Below are positions 1 to 7,626 of a stretch of 12,217 nt of DNA, one piece after another. Location: positions 1-12,217 of the forward strand of contig CALSCQ010002247.1 in NCBI GenBank assembly GCA_943704525.1, written 5' to 3'. How positions within the stretch are numbered: position 1 is the stretch's first letter; each line of letters starts with the position of its first letter. The position numbers and the translations under genes are program-made. The notes under the pieces were generated by a model. That model saw only the letters and a program-made list of their open reading frames with translations, was not told where the DNA came from and ran no database searches. The DNA is from Pigoraptor vietnamica (Eukaryota; Opisthokonta; Filasterea).

Positions 1-10
1 GGGGGGGGGG
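1..10. repeat. Poly-G run at the left edge
   Basis: Ten consecutive G at the extreme left end, mirrored by a longer G run at the right end. Homopolymer G at both ends of a short contig suggests a sequencing or assembly limit rather than biology. Confidence 0.8.
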
Positions 11-25
11 ATATTGATATACCAC

Positions 26-527
26 CCTATACATCCAACATGCATGCATATGGAATCACACGCGCATGACTTGAAAGCACACCCACCGCCAATCGACTTG
101 ATCTGCGCAGCCTTCTCGACCGCGCTCACGAGGCGCGTCACGAGGCAGTCCTGGTCCGCGCGGTAGTGCTCAATCAACTCCCCGAGCGTCCCAAAGTGCA
201 CCTCTTCGTCGATGGTGAGCCGGCCGTCGTCCAGCCGCATGACGCGGTAGTGCTGCACAGTCCCCTGGTAGCTCACGCACAGCGTGTAGTCGCCGGCAAA
301 CATCGTGCTCTCGCGCACCAAATAGTGGCCGTCCCCGCGGCGCGACTTGTCCAACAGCAGCGCCTCCGCAGCCTCGCGCGTGATGCGACCGTGAAACCAC
401 CTGCACCCCATGCAGCTTGTGTGAGACAGGCCCTCTGCCGCGCCGCAGCGCCATGCACGCACCTGTCTTGCGCGGGGTCGCGAGGGCGGTGGAGGTCGCC
501 CGACCCACCCGGCCGCGCGCCGTCCAT
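26..527 (-). CDS. CSK: CSK-like SH2-domain protein (probable non-receptor tyrosine kinase), 5' part only
   Basis: Exon 1 is 527-463 and exon 2 is 400-87. The intron 462-401 (GTGCGT...GTGCAG) joins AG+G in frame. The ATG at 527 sits in ACCATGG, an ideal eukaryotic start context. After a 21-residue Gly/Pro/Arg linker an SH2 domain begins at once (WFHGRITREAAEALL) and runs to about residue 115. The phosphotyrosine-binding Arg is in HYLVREST, followed by GDYTLCVSYQG, QHYRVM, LTIDEEVHF and LIEHYRADQDCLVTRL. From memory this pattern, especially GDYTLCVS and IDEEVxF, matches the SH2 of C-terminal Src kinase better than other SH2 classes. A donor GTGGGT at 86 and an acceptor TATAG ending at 27 would add G-G-W-Y-I-N-I in frame. 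That recalls the GW stretch just before the CSK kinase domain, but the contig ends there, so no catalytic residue is visible. No SH3 was found upstream, although CSK normally has SH3-SH2-kinase. An SH2 adaptor is possible. I am sure of the SH2, less sure of the kinase. Confidence 0.78.
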
Positions 528-1046
528 GGTGCGCGTGCGCCTGTGCGCTGTTCCGAGGGTCACCGGGCGAGGGGGTCAAGTGCAGGCCGACACGGAGCCG
601 CAGGGCACACTGCCAGCCACCATGCGCCGACCCAGTTTGCGGCAGGCGACGCACCAGTGGGTTGCGCACCGGCGCTTCAGCGAATCCAACACAGGCACAC
701 GGCACGCGACACACGCACGACACAGCCCACAGCCCCCACCAGCCCACAGCCCAGTTCGGCGCAATGTCGTGCTGGATGGGCGTCGGTTGTTCTCCCTTGA
801 CTGGCGTGAGGTTTGTTGACAGATGCGCACCCGGGACTCGCAAATTGGCCAGTGGCAGTTGGAGCGATCAAAAACAAAAAGAAATTCCACATCAATCGCA
901 CCCAATTGTGAATGCGCACGACGACCCTACTGACGTTGCTCCCACATTTCAGCTTTCAGTTCTGGCTGTGCATTCGTGGCAGGCTCTTTTTGCATTGAAA
1001 TTCAGGCACGCGACGCGGACGCAGCGCAGCACGCAGACGGGGGTGG
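528..1046. promoter_or_regulatory. Intergenic: NNF1 3' flank and promoter of the SH2 gene
   Basis: Between two minus-strand genes. No conserved coding segment was recognised in either strand. A CCAAT-type element reads TGGCCAATTTG on the minus strand at 851-841, and a second CAATTG lies near 903. The short open frames here have no family resemblance and look like GC-rich chance frames. The part nearest 527 should hold the SH2 gene promoter. Confidence 0.5.
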
Positions 1047-1971
1047 TCAAGACGACAGTGGCGCCGTCGCCTTCTTCTCAAAATCGGCGCACACAACGGC
1101 CGCCTGCGTTGAAAAAATAAATACATGAATGATGCAGTTTTGGGCAGCACAACGTTGCGCACAACGAACTCGTACCTTCTTGATTTCGCTGGCCTTGGAC
1201 GCGAGCACGGTGCACAGCCCCTCCACCTGCGCATGGGATGCGCGTATTTCGCGCTCGAGCAGAGTGTGCTCGCTCTCAAGCTGCAAGGGGCGTGCATTTC
1301 AGTCTCTGAACACTGAATGGCCTTAGAAGGGGGTTGTGTGACAAACCTTTGCGAGCTCCTCGAGCAGTCGCGTCCGCTCGGCCATTTTCACAGCGACCGT
1401 CCGCGCGCGCACCGCGGCTTCGGGATCGGCGCTCATTTCCCTGAGATGCATGCTGTTAGCCCACGAAATGCGTAAACGGAATGCAAAAAACGACCCGTGT
1501 TGACCCACCTCGCCTGCGCGCCCTCAGAAGGAGTGTGGTGCGCCGACGCTTCGATCCAGCCGTCCAGCCGGTTCAGGGCCGCGCGCACATCCGTTTCTTG
1601 AAAGATGAGGTCCACTTCGTTCTGCACGCAAGGGACTTTAGGGCTGCTTAGGGGCAATTTGCGGATTTGCATGTACCCACGTCCACACTCTCCCGGAGAA
1701 ACTGGCCCAGCTTATCGAGACCGTCGCGCAGAGCCTTCGCCTGTGCCTCACTGGCGTTCGGGAAGCACGCCACAAGACGCGCATAGCTGCACAATGCGAG
1801 CCCTTGGTCAACTTCGTCCATGCGCACGCCTGCTACTCCCAATGTCACGCACCTGCAAGCGTCCAGCGTCTTGTCCATGGCCTTCGCAATCACCTCGCGC
1901 ATCTTACGGGCACGCGGTCCCTCTGCGCCGTCGTCCGCAGCCGCGGCCATGCCTCCCATGGGCGCGTCCAT
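1047..1971 (-). CDS. NNF1: Kinetochore MIND/MIS12 complex subunit Nnf1 (PMF1 homologue)
   Basis: Six exons: 1971-1853, 1786-1681, 1621-1509, 1440-1347, 1280-1176 and 1103-1047. They total 594 nt and encode 197 residues, close to human PMF1 (about 205). All five introns (59-72 nt) are GT-AG with matching phases. Nnf1 is part of the four-subunit complex linking inner-kinetochore chromatin to the Ndc80 complex. Visible landmarks: KAMDKTLDACSYARLVACFP (residues 32-51; the S codon is split by intron 1), then NEVDLIFQETDVRAALNRLD (about 76-95), the typical Nnf1 region. A C-terminal helical, coiled-coil-like part follows (MAERTRLLEELAK, then LESEHTLLEREI and VEGLCTVLASKASEIKK) and ends in a short Ala/Ser tail. 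The ATG at 1971 follows an A-rich stretch (A at -3, G at +4). The gene is divergent from LYS4 across 250 nt. Identity rests on recalled family pattern rather than a search, but the length, order and spacing fit well. Confidence 0.82.
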
Positions 1972-2221
1972 TTTTTTTCAAGAGACCGTACCAAGGCTTA
2001 TCTTCTTGTGCGATCAGTTCACCGCTTTGTGCGTTCAAAAAAATTTTGCGCGCCAATCTGCATCCGGGGTGGTCCACGGACCAGTGATGACGGCGGTCAC
2101 GTGCCCCTGCGAAGTGGAGCACGATTGCTGAAAACCACCGCCCACAGAACGCACTTTTCCCTGCCACTGCCACTGGGACCGCTCGGAAGATACCTCGGCG
2201 GTGCCGTCTTTCCCTCCTAGC
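1972..2221. promoter_or_regulatory. Bidirectional promoter between NNF1 and LYS4
   Basis: A 250-nt divergent intergenic segment. A CCAAT box lies at 2053-2057 and a CACGTG E-box at 2098-2103, about 120 nt from each start codon. T-runs flank the NNF1 side. No TATA box was recognised. Assigning regulators would be guesswork; bHLH or bZIP factors are the usual readers of CACGTG. Confidence 0.55.
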
Positions 2222-4674
2222 ATGCGGCCACTTTTGTACTTGTGGGTGCGGTGGGTGCTTTGTGCGAGTATGTGGGGAGTTGCGTCGCTGATCTGGAATG
2301 GCCTGCCTGCAGGGCATCGCCCTTGCGCCTCAACGTGCGGTGCCTGTCTGCATCCGCGCGTGCCTGTGGCCAAAATGTGGTGGAGAAAATTGCCCAGCGG
2401 TACGCAGAGGACATTCCTGCGGGTCACGTGGTGCGGGCGGGCGACTTTGTGTCGGTGCGGCCTGCCTTTGTCATGACGGTGGGTGCCCGTGAGCGACCCG
2501 GGGCCTGGGAACCGCAATTGACGCACACGCTGCCTCCACACAGCACGACAACACAGCGGCGGTGATGTCGAAGTTCGCTGCCCTGGGCGGCACGCGCATT
2601 GCAGACCCGCGGCAGCTCGTCTTCACGCTCGACCACAATGTACAGGACACGTCGGAAAAGAACGTCGCGAAGTACGCGGCGATTGCAGCATTTGCAGCAA
2701 GGCATGGCGTCGACGCGTATCGGGCGGGGCGCGGCATTGGACACCAGGTATGCGAGCCGTCGTGCATGTGCGCATGTGAGAGACCCGGGTGTGCGGGAGT
2801 GCCGTGTGTTCTGACGCTGCGCTGCAGGTGATGGTGGAGGAAGGGTACGTCCTTCCCGGGACGCTTGTCGTTGCGTCCGACAGCCACTCGAACATGTACG
2901 GTGGGCTCGGCTGCCTCGGCACGCCGGTGGTGCGCACCGACGCGGCGTCCATTTGGGCCACGGGGCGCACGTGGTGGCAGGTGCCCCCGGTTGCGCGTGT
3001 GACGCTCACGGGCGCGCTCAGGCCCGGCGTCACCGGAAAGGACGTCATCATCACGCTGTGCGGGCTGTTTGGCAAGGACGAGGTGGGTGTGTCCGTGCAG
3101 CTGCGTCCGACACACGCACCGACTGACGGGCTGTGTTACAGGTGCTCAACCACGCGCTCGAATTTGCCGGCGACGGCATCGCGGGCCTCTCCGTCGACAG
3201 CCGGCTCACCATTGCCAACATGACGACCGAGTGGGGCGCGCTGGCCGCGGTGTTCCCCGTCGACGGCGTCACCCTCGCGTGGCTGCGGCAGCGTGCCGCG
3301 TTCCTTGCCTCGCGTGCCAATCCACCCCCCCGTGCCGAGGTGCCGTCGTACGCGCGCGGCCCCAACCCGCGCCTGACCGAAGCGGCCATCCGCGCGATTG
3401 AGGAGGCGCCCGTCCGTGCCGATCCGGATGCTTTCTATAGCGCGGAACTTTCCCTCGACCTGAGCTCTGTGCGTCCGCACGTGTCCGGTCCCAACCACGT
3501 CAAGGCAAGTCACGTCAGCGCCCGGCTGGTCTGTGGAGGGCATATTGGCTTATGTTTCTGTTGCGGGTGCGCAGGTCATGCGCAGTGTGGCGGACATTGA
3601 GGCGGAGCGCGTGGCCATACAGAAGGCATACATTGTGTCGTGCGTGAATTCGCGCGTGGACGACTTGGCCGAGGCAGCCGCTGTGGTGCGCGGGCGCAAA
3701 ATTCATCCATCGGTGCGCCTCTACGTCGCCGCTGCATCGAGTGAGGTGGAGGCAGCGAGCCGTGTGCGAGGTGACTGGGACGCGCTCTTGGACGCGGGTG
3801 CCACGCCGCTGCCGCCGGGCTGCGGGCCGTGCGTGGGTCTTGGGGCGGGCTTGCTCGAAGAGGGTGAGACCGGAATCTCAGCAACGAATCGCAACTTCAA
3901 GGGGCGCATGGGCGCGCGGACCGCGAAGGCTTATCTTGCGTCGCCTGCGGTGGTGGCTGCGTCGGCGCTGGCTGGGCACATCTGTGGGCCCGCGCCGTCG
4001 GACGCGACACCCCCGCGCGGCACACACGCGGTAAACACTCTCCCGGATGCGGCGCCGCAGCCCGTTGCGATCGTGGATGGCTTCCCCCGCGTCGTGTCTG
4101 GGGCACTGGTGTTCTGCCACCAGGACGGCCTGAACACGGACGGCATCTACGCCGGAGCCTACACGTACCGCGAAGATGTGACTCCCGCGATGCAGGCCGA
4201 GGTCGTCATGCAGAACTACGACCCCCAGTTTGTGCGCATTGCGGCAGCAGGGGACGTGCTTGTCGGCGGCTTCAACTTTGGGACCGGTTCCTCGCGCGAA
4301 CAGGCGGCCACTGCGCTGCTGCACAAGGGCATCCGGGTGCGTGTCCTGTACATCTGTCGCCACCGCCCGCGCCGGTCTCATGCCGCGTCAAATCGCAGGT
4401 TGTAATTGCTGGCTCTTTTAGCGAGACGTACAAGCGCAACGCCTTCAACAACGGCCTGATTGCAATTGAGGCCCCCGCGCTCGTCCGCGACGTCACCGCC
4501 CGCTTTGGCCGTGCCCAGCCGACTGTGCGGCCAGGCGATGACGTCCACATCGACTTTGGCGCCGGCGTCGTGAGCTATGGCGGGCGAAAGTACTCGTTTT
4601 CGCCGCTTGGCCGCACGGCGCAGGACCTCATTGTTGCGGGGGGCCTTGAGCCGTGGATCAAGGCGCGCATGTGA
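2222..4674 (+). CDS. LYS4: Homoaconitase, mitochondrial (lysine biosynthesis)
   Basis: Seven exons: 2222-2250, 2313-2478, 2544-2747, 2828-3082, 3142-3504, 3575-4336 and 4399-4674. They give 684 residues (yeast Lys4 is about 693). The enzyme is a 4Fe-4S hydro-lyase in the homocitrate-to-homoisocitrate steps of the alpha-aminoadipate pathway. The first 40 or so residues are Arg/Ser/Leu-rich without acids ([19 protein letters not shown]...), a good mitochondrial presequence that only appears when the 29-nt first exon is spliced on. Landmarks: [49 protein letters not shown] (about 149-161), [18 protein letters not shown] (homoaconitase type rather than aconitase or isopropylmalate isomerase), [13 protein letters not shown], cluster cysteines in IVSCVNSR (Cys362) and GCGPCVGLG (Cys422, Cys425), NFKGRMG, and the swivel-domain [10 protein letters not shown] (about 576-585). 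The fifth intron is GC-AG; the others are GT-AG. All phases agree and no key residue is missing. Upstream it shares a divergent promoter with NNF1. Confidence 0.95.
3505..3574 (+). other. GC-AG intron in LYS4 (intron 5)
   Basis: The exon ends in AAG followed by GCAAGT, the classic consensus of GC-AG introns, and the acceptor is GGTGCGCAG. Splicing here joins VSGPNHVK to VMRSVADIE in phase 0 with no gap against yeast Lys4. A GT donor 24 nt downstream (after position 3528) is also in frame and would insert eight residues (ASHVSARL), so alternative donor use is possible. Confidence 0.8.
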
Positions 4675-4691
4675 GCATTGTCATACAATGC
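4675..4691 (+). other. Small inverted repeat directly after the LYS4 stop
   Basis: GCATTGT and ACAATGC form a perfect 7-bp stem with a 3-nt loop, starting on the base after the TGA. It could fold in the LYS4 3' UTR. Its function is unknown and chance is possible. Confidence 0.45.
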
Positions 4692-4952
4692 AGTGCAATC
4701 TGGCCGTCCAATCAGCGTGCGCCATTCCAGTGCCGTGTCCACCACAACAGCGGCGAGCGAAAATTCATGCCATTACGCTACAAAGACGCGTCTCTTTTTC
4801 GATCGCACTTGCGGACCCACTTTCATACACGCGCGGCGTAGTGGACGCCACTTTAGTTACCGCGTTCACACGTCGTTCGCGCCGAGCGGGCCCAGCGCGG
4901 GGGTCGTCGCCGCGGGTGCCTTTTGCGAGTGCACAAACTGCTGCGCCCCGCA
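4675..4952. promoter_or_regulatory. Intergenic between LYS4 and the SHIP-like gene, with CCAAT box
   Basis: 278 nt between tandem plus-strand genes, covering the LYS4 3' flank and the promoter of the phosphatase gene. CCAATCAG lies at 4708-4715, a full CCAAT-box match about 240 nt before the ATG at 4953. No TATA box or coding segment was recognised. Confidence 0.5.
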
Positions 4953-7550
4953 ATGGCGGCGGCGGACGGCGCCCACTTTAGTGCGGTCGCGTGGGTCGCG
5001 TCCCTCGGCCTCGTGCACCGCAGCGCGCGCTATGGGGACTGTCTTGTGCGCGCGGGACTCTCGACGCCCGCGGCCCTTGCGGCGGCGACGGACGCCGACC
5101 TCGCCAAGTGTGGCATCGTATTGCCGCACCACAGGCGCATTTTACTTGCGAGCGCGGCACGCGGCTGTGCGCCCATCGAGGGCGCTTTGCGCATACAGCC
5201 CCCTCTCGCTCAAAAGGAAGTGCGTCCGTGGTTGGACTCGCTCGATCTCTCCGCACTCGGCGACGCCTTGTCCGCGGCGGGGTACGCGTCGCTTGCGGAC
5301 GTCGTCGGCGCCACGTCCGACGACCTCCATGCCGCCGGTGTGGCATTACCCGGTGCACGCAAAAAGATTGCCATCAGCGCACAGCGCGGCTTTGCGCCCC
5401 GCCCGGCCAGCGTGATGATTCTGGGCCCCGATGCGGACATACCCACAGACGCAGTGCGCGGGGGAGAGCGGCGGCGAAGCGGCGGTGACGTGCCGATCGA
5501 GGTGCTGCGGCCATCGCCGCCCTCGTCTTCGTCGCAGCCGCCACCGCACGCGGCGCCACGTCGCGACAGCGCGGGTAACACAAGGCCCCCCGTGGCCGTA
5601 GTGCTGGACAGCGACAGCGACAGCGACGATGCAGGAGAGGCGCCCCGGCGGACAAGCGGGAGTGCGGACGTGTTTGCGTCGAGTGGCGCGTGGGAACTCT
5701 TGGAGAACCCGCTATCGCGCCCTGCGGCGGGTGCGGGGCCCGGGCGCCGGCGGCCCTCGGACTCGTTTGTGGGCGGGGGCACGCACCGCTTCGAGGTGTC
5801 CAAGGTGCTGTCGCAGGGGTTCATCCGCATACCCATGACGCTGGTGGTCGACGTCGAGTGCGGCACCGTCACGGTCGCCAAAAAGCACGTCGGCCTTCAG
5901 AGCGCGATCACGAACCAGACGGACAAGCCCTACGCGATCGGCAGCGTGCGACAGCTCATCAAGTCGCGCTCCGAGCCAGCGCGCCTCGGGGTGCTCTTCA
6001 CCGGCAAGGTGCGCAAGGACTACCGCTTCGACAGCCCCCGCAGCCGCGAGCGCTTTTGCGAGCTTGTGCAGCGCATGCGAGCGGTGGCGGGCGCAGCCGC
6101 AGTGGCAGACGCAGCGGACGACGAGGGGGTTGCGGCTGTATCGGTGCTCGTGGGCACTTGGAACATGGGCAACGCAGACCCACCCTCCGACATTACGGCG
6201 TGGGTAAGGCCTGCGGGGCGCCCTCTCGCCGACATTTGCGCGTTTGGGACGCAGGAGGAAACGTTTGCGGAGGCCGAGTGGACGGCGATGGTGGCGGCCG
6301 CGTGCGGGAGCGAGTACGAGGTGGTGATGGCGCACAGCCTCTGGTACATGCGGCTGGTCGTGCTCGTGCGCGCGTCCCTGCGCAACCGCGTGTCGCACCT
6401 CCAGGCGGACAGCGTGGCGACGGGCATCGGCAATGCGCTCGGCAACAAGGGCGCCGTCGCCGTCTCGTTCCACGTCGACTCGTCCCCCATCTGCTTTGTC
6501 AACTGCCACCTCGCGTCCGGCGCGGAAAACTCGGCGCGCCGCAACACGGACTTTGCCGAGATTGTGCGCAGCCTCCGCCTGGGACGCCCACCGTCGGTGG
6601 ATGTGACGGCGCGTTTCCACCACCTCTTCTGGTTTGGCGACCTCAACTACCGCGTGGACATGACGCTGGACGACGCGATGGCGTGCGTGCAGCGGCGCGA
6701 CTGGCCGCGCCTCATGGCCGCCGACCAGCTCAGCGAGGAAAGGCGGTGTGGGCGGGCCTTCCCGGGCTTTGCCGAGCGGGAGCCGCCCTTTGCACCGACG
6801 TACCGGTATGCCCGCGGCACGCGCGCGGAGTTTGCCTCTCGCAAGGTGACGCGCAAGGGAGTGCGCATCAACGTGCCCTCGTACTGCGACCGCATCCTCT
6901 CGCTCTCGTTCCCCAATCTCTTTATTGAGCAGCAGTCGCTCGAGGCCGTCGAGAGCATCACCACGAGCGATCACACTCCCGTGCACGCCTTCTTCTCCGT
7001 CGGCATTGCGCGCCAGTTTGTTGCGCCCGTGTCCACGGACAACGCCGAGGGAGCCGACTTCCCGCCCGCCGTCATCATGTTTGGGGAGGCTATCTGCAAG
7101 GTCCGCGCCGTCACGCACCCCGGCTCACGCTACGTCCTCGAAATCCACTCCCCGTGCCTGGGCGATGCCATGCGCACGCGCCCCAACCGCATGTTCGTTG
7201 CTGGTCGCCCGGAGTCGACACCTGCAGGCACCACCGCAGCCGACACGGTCGAGTTTACGCCGACGGCGCAGGCCTTTCAGGGGTCGGTGCGGCCGGCGTG
7301 GACCGAGAGCGACTTTGATCCAATGCCCACCATGTTCCCGCACCCGGCGTACGTGCGCGCGCAGCACCTGCAGATCGCCGTGATTGACGACGGCGGCGCG
7401 GTGCTCGGGCAGTGCGTCGTGTCCCTGGCGTGCGTGATCGGGCCGTCGTTGGTGCCGTTCAGCGCCCTCCTCACGCAGGCGGGCACGTGCGCAGGCTACC
7501 TCCGCGGCACAATACGCGTCCACATTCCGAAATCACTCGCGCTCAAGTGA
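4953..7550 (+). CDS. INPPL1-like: SHIP-like inositol-polyphosphate 5-phosphatase with tandem SAM domains
   Basis: A single 865-residue exon; the ATG at 4953 (GCAATGG) is the first in frame. Domains in order: SAM 1 (about 5-70, WVASLGL...ADLAKCGIVLPHHRRIL), SAM 2 (about 90-147, WLDSLDL...DDLHAAGVALPGARKKI), and a disordered Pro/Ser/Arg linker with an acidic DSDSDSDD patch (about 150-275). Next comes a PH-related domain (about 278-380) with VRQLIKSRSEPARLGVLF, as in animal SHIP proteins. The 5-phosphatase domain spans about 395-685: GTWNMGN (401-407), GTQEE (432-436), GNKGAVAVSF (497 on), NCHL (517-520), FWFGDLNYR (559-567), PSYCDRIL (642-649) and SDHTPV (672-677). A C2-type domain (about 705-865) ends in LRGTIRVHIP. 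SHIP enzymes remove the 5-phosphate of PI(3,4,5)P3 at membranes. The PH-R/phosphatase/C2 core matches SHIP1/2, but the N-terminal SH2 is replaced by two SAM domains. The usual Trp of PxWCDR is Tyr. It is intronless among intron-rich neighbours. Confidence 0.92.
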   Translation: MAAADGAHFSAVAWVASLGLVHRSARYGDCLVRAGLSTPAALAAATDADLAKCGIVLPHHRRILLASAARGCAPIEGALRIQPPLAQKEVRPWLDSLDLSALGDALSAAGYASLADVVGATSDDLHAAGVALPGARKKIAISAQRGFAPRPASVMILGPDADIPTDAVRGGERRRSGGDVPIEVLRPSPPSSSSQPPPHAAPRRDSAGNTRPPVAVVLDSDSDSDDAGEAPRRTSGSADVFASSGAWELLENPLSRPAAGAGPGRRRPSDSFVGGGTHRFEVSKVLSQGFIRIPMTLVVDVECGTVTVAKKHVGLQSAITNQTDKPYAIGSVRQLIKSRSEPARLGVLFTGKVRKDYRFDSPRSRERFCELVQRMRAVAGAAAVADAADDEGVAAVSVLVGTWNMGNADPPSDITAWVRPAGRPLADICAFGTQEETFAEAEWTAMVAAACGSEYEVVMAHSLWYMRLVVLVRASLRNRVSHLQADSVATGIGNALGNKGAVAVSFHVDSSPICFVNCHLASGAENSARRNTDFAEIVRSLRLGRPPSVDVTARFHHLFWFGDLNYRVDMTLDDAMACVQRRDWPRLMAADQLSEERRCGRAFPGFAEREPPFAPTYRYARGTRAEFASRKVTRKGVRINVPSYCDRILSLSFPNLFIEQQSLEAVESITTSDHTPVHAFFSVGIARQFVAPVSTDNAEGADFPPAVIMFGEAICKVRAVTHPGSRYVLEIHSPCLGDAMRTRPNRMFVAGRPESTPAGTTAADTVEFTPTAQAFQGSVRPAWTESDFDPMPTMFPHPAYVRAQHLQIAVIDDGGAVLGQCVVSLACVIGPSLVPFSALLTQAGTCAGYLRGTIRVHIPKSLALK

Positions 7551-7626
7551 CGGACCAATTTGGACCAACAACTGTGGCCAATTTGATCGAAGTGCAATAC
7601 AGCTGTGGACCACGCCGTCGCTTGGG
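7551..7626. other. Short convergent 3' intergenic gap
   Basis: Only 76 nt separate the stop of the SHIP-like gene from the stop of the convergent F-box/WD40 gene. It holds two close CCAATTTG copies, the second inside TGGCCAATTTG (7575-7585). No clear AATAAA was seen. Both 3' UTRs must overlap or be very short. Confidence 0.6.

Noticed and set aside
87-400. SH2 of Spt6, the only SH2 protein in fungi
   Set aside because: The domain has CSK-type motifs (WFHGRIT, LVREST, GDYTLCVS) and an N-terminal position, unlike the tandem C-terminal SH2 of Spt6.
166-819. 217-residue plus-strand open frame at the left end
   Set aside because: Antisense to the SH2 exons and without any family resemblance.
3533-3574. 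Treating the large LYS4 segment from 3533 as a separate gene start
   Set aside because: The first 42 nt are intron sequence. Continuity with the upstream exons and the yeast homologue shows a single spliced gene.
5690-6928. 412-residue open frame in another plus frame of the phosphatase gene
   Set aside because: Low-complexity Arg/Gly/Ala sequence without motifs, fully overlapping the supported frame.
5712-7118. 468-residue open frame antisense to the phosphatase gene
   Set aside because: It is a GC-rich shadow of the real gene: Arg/His/Ala-rich with no recognisable domain, while the sense frame holds all 5-phosphatase motifs.
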